Shown here: one piece after another, positions 1 through 9,405 of the stretch
How the letters are laid out: each line of letters opens with the position of its first letter
Numbering within the stretch: the stretch's first letter is position 1
Source of the DNA: Alphaproteobacteria bacterium
Lineage (GTDB): Bacteria > Pseudomonadota > Alphaproteobacteria > Micropepsales > Micropepsaceae
Length of the DNA: 63,492 bases
NCBI GenBank assembly: GCA_025924715.1
Contig: JAICHV010000017.1
Coordinates: 1 to 63,492, forward strand
Reading direction: 5' to 3'
Program-made: the position numbers and the translations under genes
Notes under the pieces: generated by a model
What the model saw: only the letters and a program-made list of their open reading frames with translations
The model's database searches: none
Told to the model about the DNA's origin: nothing

Positions 1-184
1 CCACCTCAAGTCCCGGGACACGGCGGCGATCCAACCATACCCGCAGGGCCGCCTCATGCGGCAAGACATGTCGTCCCAACCAGATCGCGCGGGCGTCCCA
101 TTTTGATGACATGTCCGAAATCCCAAAACCTATGCCTTTCAAACGGCAAGCTCGGTCCTGATCGACCATTTCCGGCGGCTGAAG
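1..184 (+). pseudogene. Interrupted upstream part of an ECF sigma factor gene
   Basis: The frame of the following sigma-factor CDS stays open leftwards to 110 and spells NPKTYAFQTASSVLIDHFRR at 119-178, which looks like the end of sigma region 2 in ECF factors. No start codon lies in that stretch, and two consecutive TGA codons at 104-109 close the frame. Frame +3 reads HFDDMSEIP just before the junction, so a small indel near 110-121 is a possible cause. The remainder of region 2 is not readable in any frame at 1-103. Either the gene is broken or the assembly has an error; the true start would lie left of the window. Confidence 0.5.
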
Positions 185-547
185 GTGGTTTCGATCAGCA
201 CCGTTCCCAATTTCGAACAGCTTCAGGTCCGATCCGAAGAACCCTCTCCGGAGCGGCAGACCATTGATCGTGACGAGCTCTACCGCCTTGCCGGCGCGAT
301 CGCGGCCCTTCCCGAACGGGTGCGCGAGGTCTTGCGCTTGCGCCGCATCGAAGGATTATCGCAGAGGGAAGTCTCTGAAAGACTTGGGATTTCCGAAAAT
401 ATCCTCGAAAAGCGCATGGCCCAAGCACATATGTTATTGCTTCGGTCCTTTCAGGACGGCGGAACGGCCGCCCCGCAATCGTCTATCAGTAGATTCAATA
501 GTGAAGCCAGTGAGCGTGACGCAAAGAAAGACCGCCCAGGAAATTGA
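185..547 (+). CDS. ECF (FecI-type) RNA polymerase sigma factor, C-terminal half with region 4
   Basis: This open stretch carries a sigma-70 region 4 helix-turn-helix: LPERVREVLRLRRIEGLSQ followed by REVSERLGISENILEKRM, the part that binds the -35 element. The nominal GTG start at 185 is not believable as a full sigma factor, because region 2 sequence lies directly upstream in the same frame and is cut off by stop codons at 104-109. It precedes fecR and overlaps its start by 47 bases, the usual FecI-FecR arrangement. If the break is real, the protein lacks most of region 2 (core and -10 binding) and should not work as a sigma factor. Family assignment is firm; integrity is doubtful. Confidence 0.75.
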   Translation: MVSISTVPNFEQLQVRSEEPSPERQTIDRDELYRLAGAIAALPERVREVLRLRRIEGLSQREVSERLGISENILEKRMAQAHMLLLRSFQDGGTAAPQSSISRFNSEASERDAKKDRPGN

Positions 548-1493
548 CGCCGAGGCAGCCGAATGGGCTGCTCGGGTCGATCGGGCCCCTCTGACAAGAG
601 ATGAAGAGGAAGAGTTCCGCCGATGGACGGACGCCGATCCGCGGCGGCTCGGCGCTTTCGGCCGCGTGCGCGCCATTTGGCTCGCCACCGAAAAAGCCAA
701 GGCTTTGGGGCCTGATTTCGAAGCCCTTCTGCCCACGGCGGGGGGCGAGTCTGGTACCTCTCGCCGGCGCGTTGTGGGAATTGGGTTGGCCGCGGCGGCC
801 TCCACTGCCCTTGTTTCGGTCGCCGGTTTCAAGCTGCTGTCGCGCGGCCCCCGCTACGTCACAGGCAAGGGTGAAGCGCGGGTTATCGCCCTGGGCGACA
901 GCTCCGTCATTACGCTGAATACGCAGTCGGAATTGGATGTGGGATTTACCGATCAGGAGCGCCGGGTGCGCTTGTTGCGCGGCGAGGCCTTGTTCGACGT
1001 GGCAAAAAACCCCGCCCGCCCCTTCATCGTCGAAGCGGGGGGCACGGCAATTCGGGTGGTGGGAACGAGTTTTACCGTGCAGCATTTGGACGCGGCGTCG
1101 GTGCAGGTGCTGGTGCGCGAGGGCACGGTAGAGGTCTCGATGCCGGGATCGTCACCGGCGCAGGCGGTCCGTGCCGTGGCCAATACACGGACGCGGACAA
1201 TTCAGGGACAGTCTGTCATCACCGCAACGGCGGTGGATCCTTCCGAGGTTCAACGCGAGCTCGCCTGGCAGAATGGGCGGTTGGCATTTGAGGGGCAGTC
1301 GCTGAGCGAGGCCGTCGCGCAATTCGCGCGTTATAGCGACACCCGGATCATAATTGCCGATCCCAGCCTTGGCAGGGAAGAGATCGCGGGCCTGTTTCGT
1401 GCTACAGATCCCGTCGGCTTCGCACAGACGGTGGCGGCCAGCCTTAGGGCCCGCGTTGAAATCGGGGAAAACGAGGTGCGGCTGACCCGTTGA
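501..1493 (+). CDS. FecR family anti-sigma / transmembrane signal transducer
   Basis: Predicted inner-membrane regulator that relays receptor occupancy to the ECF sigma factor. From the GTG at 501 it is 330 residues: an N-terminal cytoplasmic FecR-type segment (AAEWAARVDRAPLT, about 19-32), one membrane helix at about 91-113 after an RRR stretch, a periplasmic FecR domain (about 118-235) and a C-terminal domain of the DUF4974 type (about 250-330) that in this family contacts the receptor signalling domain. Other GTG codons at 510 and 516 are possible starts; none has a clear ribosome site, which suggests translational coupling to the overlapping sigma gene. It lies 113 bases before a receptor with an STN domain, completing a FecI-FecR-FecA-like surface signalling set. 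Confidence 0.9.
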   Translation: MKPVSVTQRKTAQEIDAEAAEWAARVDRAPLTRDEEEEFRRWTDADPRRLGAFGRVRAIWLATEKAKALGPDFEALLPTAGGESGTSRRRVVGIGLAAAASTALVSVAGFKLLSRGPRYVTGKGEARVIALGDSSVITLNTQSELDVGFTDQERRVRLLRGEALFDVAKNPARPFIVEAGGTAIRVVGTSFTVQHLDAASVQVLVREGTVEVSMPGSSPAQAVRAVANTRTRTIQGQSVITATAVDPSEVQRELAWQNGRLAFEGQSLSEAVAQFARYSDTRIIIADPSLGREEIAGLFRATDPVGFAQTVAASLRARVEIGENEVRLTR

Positions 1494-1606
1494 CGGGGGC
1501 GCCAAGGAAAAAGTCGCGTATTGTGGCGGAAAGCGCTGCCCCCTGCGTCTTATAAGGGGGGAATGCACCCAAAAGAAGAAGGTGGATTCGGGGAGAGTTT
1601 ATCGCC

Positions 1607-4600
1607 TTGAAAATCAAGGCATCTTCTGCGGCCGTGACGCTGGCGGTGCTTTATGCATCGACCGCCAGCGCGCAACCGCTGAACATCGATTTGCCTTCCC
1701 AGGAAGCCGCCAAGTCGATCCCCGAATTCGGGCGCCAGGCAAATGTCCAGATTATCGCCCCCGTCACCCGTCTGCGGGACGTAAGGACTCCGGCCGTAAA
1801 GGGCCATTTGGAGGTCCGCGAAGCGCTCGATCAGCTACTGGCCGGTACCGGCCTGGAAGTCGCCAGCAATGACGGGAAGACCATCGTCTTGCGGCTCGCC
1901 GCACCTGTGCAAACCGGCTCCGTTCCAATCCCTCCTCCTGAGGCTGAAGCGCCGCTGGACGTCCTGGCAGGCACAGAAGTGGTCACCGTAACCGGGTCGC
2001 GCTTGATTACCGACGCGGCGATTTCGCCGACGCCGGTTGCAGCCATGACGAAGTTGCAATTGCAATCTGCCACGCCCAGCGATCTGCCGGATGCTCTGAA
2101 CAAGCTGCCGATGATTTTCGGCGGCCGCACCCCCCGTACGCAGGGCAATGGCAGCGCTAACAATGCGGGCAATGTGCTGGCCCTGCGGGGATTTGGCGCC
2201 GCTCGCACGCTTGTCCTGCTGGACGGCCATCGCGTCGTCGCATCCAACCAGGACGGAACCGTCAATATCGATACGTTGCCGCAAACTCTTTTGAGCCGGG
2301 TCGACATCGTGACGGGCGGCGCATCGGCCGTGTATGGCTCGGATGCCGTCGCGGGCGTGGTAAATTTCGCTCTGGATACAAGCTTCACGGGGCTCAAATA
2401 CGATATCAATGCGGGCATATCGAAATATGAAGATGCCGCCGAATGGCAGATCGATGCCGCTTCGGGTGCAATGCTTTTCGGCGGGCGCGGTCACTTCGAA
2501 CTGGCCGGCCGCTACCGCAATCAAGATATGGTGCCCATCAGCGCGAGGCCTTACGGCTATGATGGCCAAGCCTGGCTGCAAACGGGAGCCGGAACGCCGG
2601 CCGCGCCGTTTGTCAATACGCCTTACGCCAGAACCTTCGGCATGTCTGAGCATGGCACTGTCTCATGCGGCACGGCGTGCACGGTCAACAATTATACATT
2701 CAACCAAGCCGGTGTCCTTTCGCCGATGATCCATGGCGTGCCGACAACGACATCGAACCTGGAATCGGGAGGCGCCGGCGGTTATGTGAAATACGGAACA
2801 TTCAGCTCCAAGGTGCGCATGGCCGAAGGGTTTGGCCGCTTCGATTATGATCTCGCCCCACAAGCCCATGCCTATATTCAGGCGATGTGGGAGGAAGCAG
2901 GCAACTGGGCAGATTGGGAGAATTGGGTTGTAAGCTCTGCCGCCAATCGTCCCAATACGTTTTTTGCAAACAATCCATTTTTGAACCCCTCAACGCAGGC
3001 TCAGCTGGGTGCGGGGATCGTCTGCGGAACCTTGGCGGCGGCGGGCTGGCGCTGTTTGGCTCCGATACCTTTGATGTCCCCCCAGACAAGCAGCAGTCCG
3101 CCGCCACCGCCCGCCACACCGTATTTCTCTGCACCCTCGCACGCCTGGAGCATGATAGGGGGGAGGGACGCGGCCAGCCAAAATCGCGTTTACAGCACCC
3201 AGGGTCTTCAGCGGCATCTCAGTATAGCAACAGGTCTGTCCGGGGTTCTGGAATCCTTCTTCTGGGATTTATATTACAGCCATGGCGAGAGCCGTCTTAA
3301 GGTCACAAACCCCAACAATACCGACAACGCCAAATATCTCGCTTCGCTCGATGCCGTGATTGCGCCGCCGCAGACCATCGTCGATGGCACGGACATCTCG
3401 GGCACCATTGCCTGTTGGGTCACCACCCAGCCGCAATATGCAAGCCTCTATCCGGGCTGTGTGCCGGCGAATCTCTTCGACCCGAACGGTCCATCGCCGG
3501 ATAGCTTCGATTATGTGAGGCGGTCCACTTGGTGGACACTTACCCAAGCGATGGACGACGTCGAAGGTTCGATCCATGGCGGGATCCCCGGCCTTGAGTT
3601 GCCCGCCGGCGCGATAACCGTGGCCATCTCGGGGGAAGAAAGGTGGGAAACCTATAAAATGGAAAGCAAGTTTCTGCCCACCGATTATGTCGACTGTACC
3701 GGTCTTCGGATGTGTCTCGCCAATGGAGCGGCGCCGGTACGATGGGTTCAAAATGTGAATGCTCCGGTGCGCGCCACCGAAAAAGTTGCCGAGCTGGCGG
3801 TCGAGCTGAATGTGCCGCTGGTCAGGAATGTGCCGGCGTTCCAGAACCTGTCGCTGGATCTGGCCGGCCGCATCACCGATTATTCCACCTCGGGCTCTGC
3901 AAAGAGCTGGAAGCTTGGGACGGGTTGGCAGGTCGATGACCTCATCCGCCTGCGCGGCACAATGTCGGTGGACATCAGGGCGCCGAATTTGAATGACCTT
4001 TATCAACCCAGCGGAATTTCGACGAGCGGCTTTACCGACCTGTTGACAGGTGGAAGTAGGAGTACCCAGTTGATTTTGCGCGGCGATCCCGAGCTGAAGC
4101 CTGAAACAGCCCAAACCTATACTGTGGGCGCCACACTGACGCCGAAGGCCTTGCCAAACTTCAGCCTGTCCATAGACGGCTATAAAACCCATCTGACCAA
4201 GGCAATTACCAATATCAGCTATCAGAGCATGGATGTGCAGAATGTCTGCCTGGCCAGTGCGCCGGCCTATGATTCCCCCTTTTGCGCCCTTGCAGAGCGG
4301 CCCATCGCAGATCCTTCGGACCCGAACTATCGCAGCCCCAACCTGAACTTTCCGACGCGGATTCTCAGTTCGCCGCTGAACGCCGCGCAACAAGAACTGG
4401 AAGGCGTCGATGTCGAGGTCGGATATGCTTTCGAGCTTCGCGCGCTGTTCGGCTGGCTGTCAGGCAGCGTTAAACTGCGCCATTTTCTGACCTACCAACC
4501 TGTGAACACCACGATCAGCATACCGGGCGGCCCCCCAACCTGGTCTGTGGCGCCGAAGGTCAGGCAGACCTCCTTCCTCGAATACAGCGAAGGGGCCTGG

Positions 4601-4912
4601 ACACTCTCGCTTGAGAATGAGTGGCTCAGCGGGCTCAAAAAAGCTTCTAGTGACAATAATCTGAATGGCAACACGCAGAATTATAGCGTGTCGCGTCTCA
4701 ATGCTTATGACGTTCTGGACGCCACGATCGCCAGAGAGTTCGACCTTTGGGGTGGTCGAAGCCAGGTCTATTTTTCCGTCAGCAATATCGGCAACACCCG
4801 CGCGCCACTGTTGCCCTCCACCACCGGGATACCCGGTCTTTTCTATCCGACCGCCGGCTTCTACAACGATATGGGCCGCTATTTCACCCTCGGCGTGCGG
4901 GGTAACCTGTGA
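1607..4912 (+). CDS. TonB-dependent receptor with N-terminal STN signalling domain
   Basis: Outer-membrane active-transport beta-barrel of 1101 residues, probably a FecA-type transducer. A signal peptide (about 1-22, ending ASTASAQ) is followed by a secretin/TonB short N-terminal domain (about 24-97), the module that touches FecR. A plug domain begins near 125 (VVTVTGSRL) and includes VDIVTGGASAVYGSDAVAGV; the remainder is barrel, ending in an aromatic-rich C-terminal strand. The start is a TTG at 1607, with GGGGAGAG about ten bases upstream; no ATG gives a better signal peptide. A Pro/Ser-rich loop (SSSPPPPPATP) lies in the extracellular part. Substrate unknown; the FGE and sulfatase genes downstream hint at a sulfated compound, which is inference. 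Confidence 0.93.
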   Translation: MKIKASSAAVTLAVLYASTASAQPLNIDLPSQEAAKSIPEFGRQANVQIIAPVTRLRDVRTPAVKGHLEVREALDQLLAGTGLEVASNDGKTIVLRLAAPVQTGSVPIPPPEAEAPLDVLAGTEVVTVTGSRLITDAAISPTPVAAMTKLQLQSATPSDLPDALNKLPMIFGGRTPRTQGNGSANNAGNVLALRGFGAARTLVLLDGHRVVASNQDGTVNIDTLPQTLLSRVDIVTGGASAVYGSDAVAGVVNFALDTSFTGLKYDINAGISKYEDAAEWQIDAASGAMLFGGRGHFELAGRYRNQDMVPISARPYGYDGQAWLQTGAGTPAAPFVNTPYARTFGMSEHGTVSCGTACTVNNYTFNQAGVLSPMIHGVPTTTSNLESGGAGGYVKYGTFSSKVRMAEGFGRFDYDLAPQAHAYIQAMWEEAGNWADWENWVVSSAANRPNTFFANNPFLNPSTQAQLGAGIVCGTLAAAGWRCLAPIPLMSPQTSSSPPPPPATPYFSAPSHAWSMIGGRDAASQNRVYSTQGLQRHLSIATGLSGVLESFFWDLYYSHGESRLKVTNPNNTDNAKYLASLDAVIAPPQTIVDGTDISGTIACWVTTQPQYASLYPGCVPANLFDPNGPSPDSFDYVRRSTWWTLTQAMDDVEGSIHGGIPGLELPAGAITVAISGEERWETYKMESKFLPTDYVDCTGLRMCLANGAAPVRWVQNVNAPVRATEKVAELAVELNVPLVRNVPAFQNLSLDLAGRITDYSTSGSAKSWKLGTGWQVDDLIRLRGTMSVDIRAPNLNDLYQPSGISTSGFTDLLTGGSRSTQLILRGDPELKPETAQTYTVGATLTPKALPNFSLSIDGYKTHLTKAITNISYQSMDVQNVCLASAPAYDSPFCALAERPIADPSDPNYRSPNLNFPTRILSSPLNAAQQELEGVDVEVGYAFELRALFGWLSGSVKLRHFLTYQPVNTTISIPGGPPTWSVAPKVRQTSFLEYSEGAWTLSLENEWLSGLKKASSDNNLNGNTQNYSVSRLNAYDVLDATIAREFDLWGGRSQVYFSVSNIGNTRAPLLPSTTGIPGLFYPTAGFYNDMGRYFTLGVRGNL

Positions 4913-4943
4913 GGCGAATGGATCGCTATAAGATAGGCGTGAA

Positions 4944-5906
4944 ATGAGACAACGGCAAAAGGACTTGCGCGCTCCGGATGCCGGCAGTTTTGCCGGGATG
5001 CGGCGCATTGTCGGCCGGGAGTTTCTCATGGGAAGCGAAGATTTTTATCCGGAAGAGGCACCGATCCGGCGCGCGGTGGTGGGCGATTTCTGGATTGACG
5101 AATGCCCGGTGACCAATCGGCAATTCGCCGCTTTTGTCGAGGCCACGGGATATACGACCTTCGCGGAAATCGCGCCCGACCCGAAAGACTATCCGGGAAT
5201 GCCCCCTGAAATGGCCCATGCGGGATCGGCGGTGTTCACGCCCACTGTTGGGCCCGTGCCGCTCGATAACCCGGGGAACTGGTGGTCATTCGTTTTTGGT
5301 GCGTGCTGGAAGTTGCCCTTGGGTCCGGGCAGCAGCATCGCCGACATCATGGATCATCCCGTCGTCCAAATTTCCTATGACGACGCGATCGCTTATTCGC
5401 AATGGGCTGGGAAGGATCTGCCAACAGAGGCGGAATGGGAATTCGCCGCCCGGGGCGGGCAGGAACAAGAAACATTCGGCTGGGGGAAGGAACGCAATCC
5501 TGGCGGCCGGCTCATGGCAAACTATTGGCAGGGCGAATTCCCCTGGCAGCGAACCGGGCCGAAGGAGTTTGACCGGACATCGCCTGTCCGCACATTCCCC
5601 CCGAACCCGTTCGGCTTATATGACATGATCGGCAACGTGTGGGAGTGGACATCGGATTGGTATTCAGACGAGACCGTAGGCCCGGCTAGAGCTTGCTGTG
5701 GACCGCCGCGTGCTCGTCTCGCGCAAGAATCCGAGAGCTTCGATCCCTATCTTCCGCAGCAGAAAATCGGCCGCAAGGTTTGCAAGGGGGGCTCTCACCT
5801 GTGCGCCGACAACTATTGCAAAAGGTATAGGCCGGCAGCGCGCCATCCCCAGTCTCTCGACAGTCCCACCTCCCATACCGGCTTTCGCTGTGTCGTAAGG
5901 TTCTGA
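4944..5906 (+). CDS. Formylglycine-generating enzyme (SUMF1-type sulfatase-modifying factor)
   Basis: Predicted to oxidise the active-site cysteine of type I sulfatases to formylglycine. The 320-residue protein is a single FGE-sulfatase domain: GREFLMGSEDFYPEEAP near the N-terminus, PVTNRQFAAFVEATGY, LPTEAEWEFAARGG, GLYDMIGNVWEWTSDWY, and the C-terminal CKGGSHLCADNYCKRYR. C287 and C292 have the same five-residue spacing as the catalytic pair of human SUMF1 (C336/C341), so this should be a true enzyme rather than one of the cysteine-free relatives. It has no signal peptide, fitting modification before export. It lies 31 bases after the receptor gene, and a cysteine-type sulfatase is encoded 3.5 kb downstream. 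ATG at 4944 is used; an internal ATG 18 codons later is an alternative. Confidence 0.92.
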   Translation: MRQRQKDLRAPDAGSFAGMRRIVGREFLMGSEDFYPEEAPIRRAVVGDFWIDECPVTNRQFAAFVEATGYTTFAEIAPDPKDYPGMPPEMAHAGSAVFTPTVGPVPLDNPGNWWSFVFGACWKLPLGPGSSIADIMDHPVVQISYDDAIAYSQWAGKDLPTEAEWEFAARGGQEQETFGWGKERNPGGRLMANYWQGEFPWQRTGPKEFDRTSPVRTFPPNPFGLYDMIGNVWEWTSDWYSDETVGPARACCGPPRARLAQESESFDPYLPQQKIGRKVCKGGSHLCADNYCKRYRPAARHPQSLDSPTSHTGFRCVVRF

Positions 5907-5907
5907 T

Positions 5908-5945
5908 GGTGCCGCTTCCCCACTGTCCGGGGAAAATGCGGCACC
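5908..5945 (+). terminator. Strong stem-loop right after the FGE stop codon
   Basis: GGTGCCGCTTCCCC (5908-5921) pairs with GGGGAA plus GCGGCACC (5929-5945), with a three-base AAT bulge and a seven-base loop. It begins one base after the FGE stop codon. No T-run follows, so it may be a processing or stabilising hairpin, or a partial terminator lowering expression of the downstream receptor, rather than a classical terminator. Confidence 0.45.
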
Positions 5946-6072
5946 GCAGCAATTTCGCAAGACGTCCCAAAAGGCACAGGCCGGTTCATTTTTACCGATC
6001 CCCGGCGGAAAGCCTGCCGATCCGCGTCTAACCAACACGCATCTTCGCGGTGCGAAGGATTGGGGGACGGAC

Positions 6073-9000
6073 ATGGAAAAGCTCCTGAAGCAATTGCTTG
6101 GCGCTTCGGCAATGACCCTGGCGGTAGGAGCGTTTGCGGGGCCGGCCCTGGCCCAGGCCACGGACAATGTCGAGAGGGTGACGGTGACGTCGTCAGCTTC
6201 CCGCATCGATCTCAAGGGCTTCGAGGCGCCCACCCCGGTTACGGTCATCGGCCTCGATACCCTGAACCGTGACGCCAAGGTCGACCTCGGCGACGAAATC
6301 CGAGAACTACCTCAGATTCGCGGCGGACAAAGCATTACAACCGGGTCCAATCCCGGTGGGTTGGCAAAGGTCAATGCGGGGCTGGATAGCGTCGATATTC
6401 GCGGGCTCGGCCCTCAACGCAATTTGGTGCTGTTTGACCATCAGCGCGTGGTCGCCGCCAGCATCCAGGATGGTTTCGTCGATACGGCCTTGATCCCCAG
6501 CGGTCTTGTCGAAAGGGTCGATGTCGTGACGGGAGGCGCCTCAGCGGCCTGGGGATCGGACGCGGTGACGGGCGTCGTCAACATCGTGATCAACAAGACC
6601 TATGAAGGGTTCAAGGGCAGCGCCACCTATTCGAACAGCACCGAAGTTCCCGATCCGATCTATCGCGCGTCCTTTGCCTGGGGCACTTCGTTTTTGAGCG
6701 GAAAGGCCCATACCGTTTTTGGAGCGGATTTCACGCGGCAGGATACCGCCGTGTTTCCGGGCGATGCCCAGGCGCGCAACGGCAATAACGGCAAAGGGTT
6801 CGTCTACAATTCCGGCTACTGTAAGGCCATTACCTATCCGGCAGGCAAGACCACGGGGGGCACCTGTTCTTCTCTCACGGGTCAGCCCTATCTGGTTTAT
6901 GCCTATGGCCTCGGTGCGACCAATCTGGTGGTCGGCGGCTTAACCAGCGCCAATTCGGCGGGAGCCGCCGGTTCTCCCATCGGGTCCAATACGAGTTATT
7001 TGAAAGGAACAATGTTCGCCGGGACGGACAACACGCCGACACAGTTCAATTATGGGACCGTGTATAATATCAACACCTGCTACAACGGATGCACCAACAA
7101 CCAATTCGGTACCGGCGGTTGGGCGCCCATAAATCCCTATCATGAGGCCACCTATTTCAGTTACACGAGCTACCAGCTCACGCCCGATATCAAGGCCTCG
7201 GTGCAACTGAACTACGCGCGCCAGACATTGCGGGCTTACGGCAACACCCTCAGCGGCACGAACCAAAAAATCTATGCCGACAACGCCTATTTGCCCGATT
7301 CGGTGGCGCAGTCCTTTGTTTGCGCCGGGGGCACAATAGGGAATGGCACGTGCAACAGTAATCTTTCGAACGGTTACAACCCCTACACCCACCAGTACGA
7401 CACCGGCACGCTGACGGTGGCGCAGCGCCAATCCACCCCGTCGCAGTTTTTGACCATGGGGTTCGAATTCTCGGGCAATCGTGCCAATCCCAGCCCCTCC
7501 TCCATCAACCCGAAGGGATCCATTGATTATAATTTCGACAATTTCTGCGCCGCGCTGAATCAGAATTGCGGGTGGTACGGCAAGCAGCTCATGCGCGGAG
7601 TCTTCACCTTGGAGGGTTCGCTCGGCGATGCGTGGACCTGGAACGGCTATATCGAAGGCAGCCAGATCCGTCTCCTCGAGACGGTCATGAACCCGATAAC
7701 CTTGCGTGTGGCGAATGCGCTGGATGCGGTGCGGGTGACCGCGGCCAATGTCGGAACTTCGGGCCTGCCCATCGGCTCCATCCAATGCCGAGGCCTTTTG
7801 AACCTCAGTCAGGCGCAACAAACCAACGCCGACCAACAGGCCTATGGTTATACGGCCGCCGAGGAAATCGCCGGCTGCGTGCCCTTTGATCCGTTCGGCA
7901 CGGGGGCGGCGAGCAACGCCACACGTCTCTATGTAAATCCCGGCCTCAACGGCACCAGTGGAGAGCTGGATGTGGCCTTGGTCCGCATGACCCAGGTCGA
8001 GGGGTCCGTCGAAGTGCAGGGCGTGCTGCCTTGGCGGCTGCCGGCGGGCGATGTGGCGATTTCATTGGGGGCAGAGTGGAGGCTCGAGCAGAGCGGACAG
8101 CTTGTGGAGAACAACCGTGCCAAGGTGGGCATGTACCCTTCCGGCAATTTTGGCGGCGACTTGTTTGCCCATCTGCACTCCGAAGAAGGCTTTGTGGAAG
8201 TTGCCGCGCCAATTCTGAAAAACACGCTTGTCAATAGTCTGGATTTCGATCTCGCCGGCCGCATGACCAATTACTCGTTCAGCGGTCTGGTTGAGACCTG
8301 GAAATTGGGCGTGACCAGCCAGCTCGTTGACGACCTGAAGTTCCGTGCGACCTGGTCTTACGATATTCGCGCGCCCGACAACTGGGACCTTTATGGTCCG
8401 GGCGCGCTGGCCGGCAAAACCTGTCCATCCTTCATCGTTGGGTCGGCGGGCTCCAATGGCGGCAAAAGCAATAGCTGCTTCTCCATCGCGGGCGGCAACC
8501 CGAATCTGCAGCCGGAAAAATCGACCACCTTCGCGGTCGGCCTGGTGGCAACTCCCAGCTTTTTGCCGGGGTTCACGGCTTCCGTGGACTGGTATCAGAT
8601 TCACCTGCATTCGGCGCTGACGACGCCGACTTACGATACCGTTATCTCTCGCTGCCAGACGGGCGAGACGGTGTATTGCGCGCAACTGGTCTTCGACAGA
8701 CAGGGAAGCTTCACGGCTGCATCCGGCTGCGGCTCCGCGGGTGCCAACGGAGCATGCCTGGGAGCAGACACGACGAGCCAGATCGACTTCGTCCATATCT
8801 CTCCGGTGAATGCTGCCATGCTGTCGGCGGCCGGCTTCGACTTCGTTGCCACCTATGGTTTCGACCTGTTTGCGGGCCAGGTCGATGTCAACTTTAACGG
8901 CAACTATCAATATGACTTTGCGCAAACGCTCAATGGCGTTTACTTTCAGGGCGCCGGCGGCGGCGGCAACAGCTATTATAGCGGGGGCCCGAAGTTCCAG

Positions 9001-9357
9001 GGCACACTGAACGTCAACTATCGCCAAGGTGCTTGGTCGTTCGGCACCCAGGTTCGCATTATCGGTGATTCCGTGATGGATTTGGGAACCGAGAATAATC
9101 CAGCGATCGCCTGCCAGGGGGTTACCTATTCCCTTGTGGGGGGCGTGGATGTCGCGCAAGTGGGCTCAGGCCAGCGTTGCGGCAACGCGGCGCAAACCAA
9201 TTACAATGCCGTTGTGGCCGCGACCGATTTGCGTGCCTCCTATCGCTGGAATAACAATTTCACGCTTTTCACGGCGGTGGATAATGTGCAGGATCTTCCG
9301 ACCTCGGGGGGACTCATGCGCCGCACCTATCGCGCGGGTTTTCGGTGGAACCTTTGA
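6073..9357 (+). CDS. TonB-dependent receptor
   Basis: Outer-membrane receptor of 1094 residues without an STN domain. A signal peptide (about 1-28, ending AGPALAQ) leads to a short TonB-box region (ERVTVTSSASRID) and a plug domain containing VDIRGLGPQRNLVLFDHQRV and VERVDVVTGGASAAWGSDAV. The barrel ends in an aromatic-rich C-terminal strand. The plug resembles that of the receptor at 1607, so the two are probably paralogues for related substrates, with only the first able to signal through FecR. It follows the FGE gene by 166 bases containing a hairpin, and the sulfatase follows 48 bases later. ATG at 6073 is preceded by GGGGGACGG. Substrate not identifiable from sequence. Confidence 0.92.
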   Translation: MEKLLKQLLGASAMTLAVGAFAGPALAQATDNVERVTVTSSASRIDLKGFEAPTPVTVIGLDTLNRDAKVDLGDEIRELPQIRGGQSITTGSNPGGLAKVNAGLDSVDIRGLGPQRNLVLFDHQRVVAASIQDGFVDTALIPSGLVERVDVVTGGASAAWGSDAVTGVVNIVINKTYEGFKGSATYSNSTEVPDPIYRASFAWGTSFLSGKAHTVFGADFTRQDTAVFPGDAQARNGNNGKGFVYNSGYCKAITYPAGKTTGGTCSSLTGQPYLVYAYGLGATNLVVGGLTSANSAGAAGSPIGSNTSYLKGTMFAGTDNTPTQFNYGTVYNINTCYNGCTNNQFGTGGWAPINPYHEATYFSYTSYQLTPDIKASVQLNYARQTLRAYGNTLSGTNQKIYADNAYLPDSVAQSFVCAGGTIGNGTCNSNLSNGYNPYTHQYDTGTLTVAQRQSTPSQFLTMGFEFSGNRANPSPSSINPKGSIDYNFDNFCAALNQNCGWYGKQLMRGVFTLEGSLGDAWTWNGYIEGSQIRLLETVMNPITLRVANALDAVRVTAANVGTSGLPIGSIQCRGLLNLSQAQQTNADQQAYGYTAAEEIAGCVPFDPFGTGAASNATRLYVNPGLNGTSGELDVALVRMTQVEGSVEVQGVLPWRLPAGDVAISLGAEWRLEQSGQLVENNRAKVGMYPSGNFGGDLFAHLHSEEGFVEVAAPILKNTLVNSLDFDLAGRMTNYSFSGLVETWKLGVTSQLVDDLKFRATWSYDIRAPDNWDLYGPGALAGKTCPSFIVGSAGSNGGKSNSCFSIAGGNPNLQPEKSTTFAVGLVATPSFLPGFTASVDWYQIHLHSALTTPTYDTVISRCQTGETVYCAQLVFDRQGSFTAASGCGSAGANGACLGADTTSQIDFVHISPVNAAMLSAAGFDFVATYGFDLFAGQVDVNFNGNYQYDFAQTLNGVYFQGAGGGGNSYYSGGPKFQGTLNVNYRQGAWSFGTQVRIIGDSVMDLGTENNPAIACQGVTYSLVGGVDVAQVGSGQRCGNAAQTNYNAVVAATDLRASYRWNNNFTLFTAVDNVQDLPTSGGLMRRTYRAGFRWNL

Positions 9358-9405
9358 AAGGGATCGACACAATTGGACCCGCATAATTGTCGGAAGGGTA
9401 ACGCC

